Source: Streptomyces massasporeus
GTDB lineage: Bacteria > Actinomycetota > Actinomycetes > Streptomycetales > Streptomycetaceae
Assembly (NCBI RefSeq): GCF_014648995.1
Contig: NZ_BMSE01000003.1
Span: 248,001-312,000 of the forward strand
Direction: 5' to 3'
DNA length: 64,000 bases
Shown here one piece after another: positions 62,839 through 64,000 of the stretch. Position 1 is the stretch's first letter, and each line of letters opens with the position of its first letter. The notes below the pieces were generated by a model that made no database searches, was not told where the DNA came from, and was given only the letters and a program-made list of their open reading frames with translations. A program made the position numbers and the translations under genes.

Positions 62839-64000
62839 TTACAGGTACTGACCGGTGTTCGCCACCGTGTCGATGGAGCGTCCGGTGTCCGCACCCTGCT
62901 TTCCGGTGATGAGCGTACGGATGTACACGATCCGTTCGCCCTTCTTTCCGGAGATCCGGGCCCAGTCGTCCGGGTTGGTGGTGTTCGGCAGGTCCTCGTT
63001 CTCCTTGAACTCGTCCACGCAGGCCTGGAGGAGGTGGGAGACGCGGAGGCCCTTCTGGTTCTTCTCGAGGAAGTCCTTGATCGCCATCTTCTTGGCGCGG
63101 CCGACGATGTTCTCGATCATGGCGCCGGAGTTGAAGTCCTTGAAGTAGAGGACTTCCTTGTCACCGTTGGCGTAGGTGACCTCCAGGAAGCGGTTCTCCT
63201 CGGACTCGGCGTACATGTGTTCCACGGCCGTCTGGATCATGCTCTGGACCGTGGTGGCCTTGGAGCCGCTGTGCTCGGCGAGGTCGTCGCCGTGCAGCGG
63301 GAGGCGCTCCGTGAGGTACTTGCCGAAGATGTCCTTGGCCGCCTCGGCGTCCGGACGCTCGATCTTGATCTTCACGTCGAGCCGGCCGGGCCGCAGGATG
63401 GCGGGGTCGATCATGTCCTCACGGTTGGAGGCGCCGATCACGACCACGTTCTGCAGGCCCTCCACACCGTCGATCTCGGCGAGCAGCTGCGGGACAATGG
63501 TGTTCTCCACGTCCGAGCTGACACCGGAGCCACGGGTGCGGAAGAGGGACTCCATCTCGTCGAAGAAGACGATGACGGGGGTGCCCTCGCTGGCCTTCTC
63601 ACGGGCCCGCTGGAAGACGAGGCGGATCTGCCGCTCCGTCTCACCGACGTACTTGTTCAGGAGCTCGGGGCCCTTGATGTTGAGGAAGAAGCTCTTGCCG
63701 GCGGCCTGGCCGGTCACCTCGGCGACCTTCTTGGCCAGCGAGTTGGCCACGGCCTTGGCGATGAGCGTCTTGCCGCATCCGGGGGGCCCGTACAGCAGGA
63801 CGCCCTTCGGCGGCCGCAGTTCGTGCTCCTTGAACAGGTCCGGGTAGAGGTAGGGGAGCTCGACGGCGTCCCGGATGGCCTCGATCTGGCCGCCGAGACC
63901 ACCGATCTGCTCGTAGCCGATGTCGGGGACCTCTTCGAGGACGAGTTCCTCGACCTCGCTCTTCGGAACGATCTCGTAGACGTAGCCCGAGCGGGGTTCG
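62839..64000 (-). CDS. arc: Proteasomal AAA ATPase (ARC/Mpa), C-terminal part
   Basis: The gene leaves the window on the right, so the N-terminal coiled coil and OB domains are missing. The visible 386 residues start at [39 protein letters not shown] and contain Walker [20 protein letters not shown], Walker [13 protein letters not shown] and the second region of homology [19 protein letters not shown]. The C-terminus ends TGQYL, the QYL-type motif that opens the proteasome gate. It unfolds pupylated proteins and feeds them to PrcAB. Its own terminator lies just after it. Confidence 0.97.
   Translation of the reverse strand, partial: EPRSGYVYEIVPKSEVEELVLEEVPDIGYEQIGGLGGQIEAIRDAVELPYLYPDLFKEHELRPPKGVLLYGPPGCGKTLIAKAVANSLAKKVAEVTGQAAGKSFFLNIKGPELLNKYVGETERQIRLVFQRAREKASEGTPVIVFFDEMESLFRTRGSGVSSDVENTIVPQLLAEIDGVEGLQNVVVIGASNREDMIDPAILRPGRLDVKIKIERPDAEAAKDIFGKYLTERLPLHGDDLAEHSGSKATTVQSMIQTAVEHMYAESEENRFLEVTYANGDKEVLYFKDFNSGAMIENIVGRAKKMAIKDFLEKNQKGLRVSHLLQACVDEFKENEDLPNTTNPDDWARISGKKGERIVYIRTLITGKQGADTGRSIDTVANTGQYL

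Overview
The window reads as a chromosomal segment of a Streptomyces species. GC content is very high, many genes start with GTG, GTGA/ATGA stop-start overlaps are common, and the gene order is one I recognise from the Streptomyces coelicolor core chromosome: pheST, infC-rpmI-rplT, glnA4, a conservon, tatAC, pafABC and the Pup-proteasome genes. These names come from recalled family and synteny knowledge; no database was searched. I see no rRNA or tRNA gene, CRISPR array, prophage, insertion sequence or large biosynthetic cluster.

Layout. 1-7.1 kb: the tail of a DMT-family exporter, a DUF1918 protein, a Tat-type secreted glycosidase, 3-hydroxyacyl-CoA dehydrogenase, a small coiled-coil membrane protein, a Nudix hydrolase, a HTH/TPR-type regulator with a palindrome upstream, and a membrane-anchored PP2C phosphatase. 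7.1-14.6 kb: a translation block on the minus strand (infC, rpmI, rplT, a SpoU methyltransferase, a PAS histidine kinase, pheS, pheT). infC has no canonical start codon and appears to begin at AUC, behind an attenuator-like hairpin with a U-tract. 14.9-21.6 kb: DUF1844 and SseB-like proteins, a mycosin protease coupled to a repeat-rich membrane protein, a DSD1-like PLP enzyme and a DUF2510 protein.

21.6-28.4 kb: an ethanolamine-type utilisation cluster. It comprises a short-chain dehydrogenase, an aldehyde dehydrogenase, a GlnA4-type gamma-glutamylating enzyme, a GntR regulator, an APC permease and a PuuD-like gamma-glutamyl hydrolase. 28.4-37.9 kb: a LysR/TDT-transporter pair, an XRE-cupin regulator with a metal-receptor-like protein, a glycine-betaine-type ABC transporter whose permease is fused to two binding domains, a 5'-3' exonuclease-domain protein and an iron-box-controlled siderophore-interacting protein. 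37.9-44.4 kb: an acetyltransferase, a pseudouridine synthase and a conservon (CvnA-B-C-D plus a P450 lacking the ExxR motif).

44.7-64 kb: HelY-like helicase, lipid kinase, tatC, tatA, PafC, PafB, two FKBP proteins, PafA, an MFS exporter with a divergent LacI regulator, then prcA, prcB, pup, dop and the proteasomal ATPase, which runs off the right edge. PafA (ligase), Dop (Pup deamidase/depupylase), Pup, the ATPase and PrcAB form one protein-tagging and degradation system; PafBC are WYL regulators linked in other actinobacteria to the DNA-damage response.

No wholly unknown system is evident. The most useful leads are the AUC start and leader of infC, the double-receptor ABC fusion, the mycosin/repeat-protein pair, several strong unassigned palindromes, a dispersed repeat that forms the end of a phosphatase gene, and two gene-poor gaps beside the proteasome genes.
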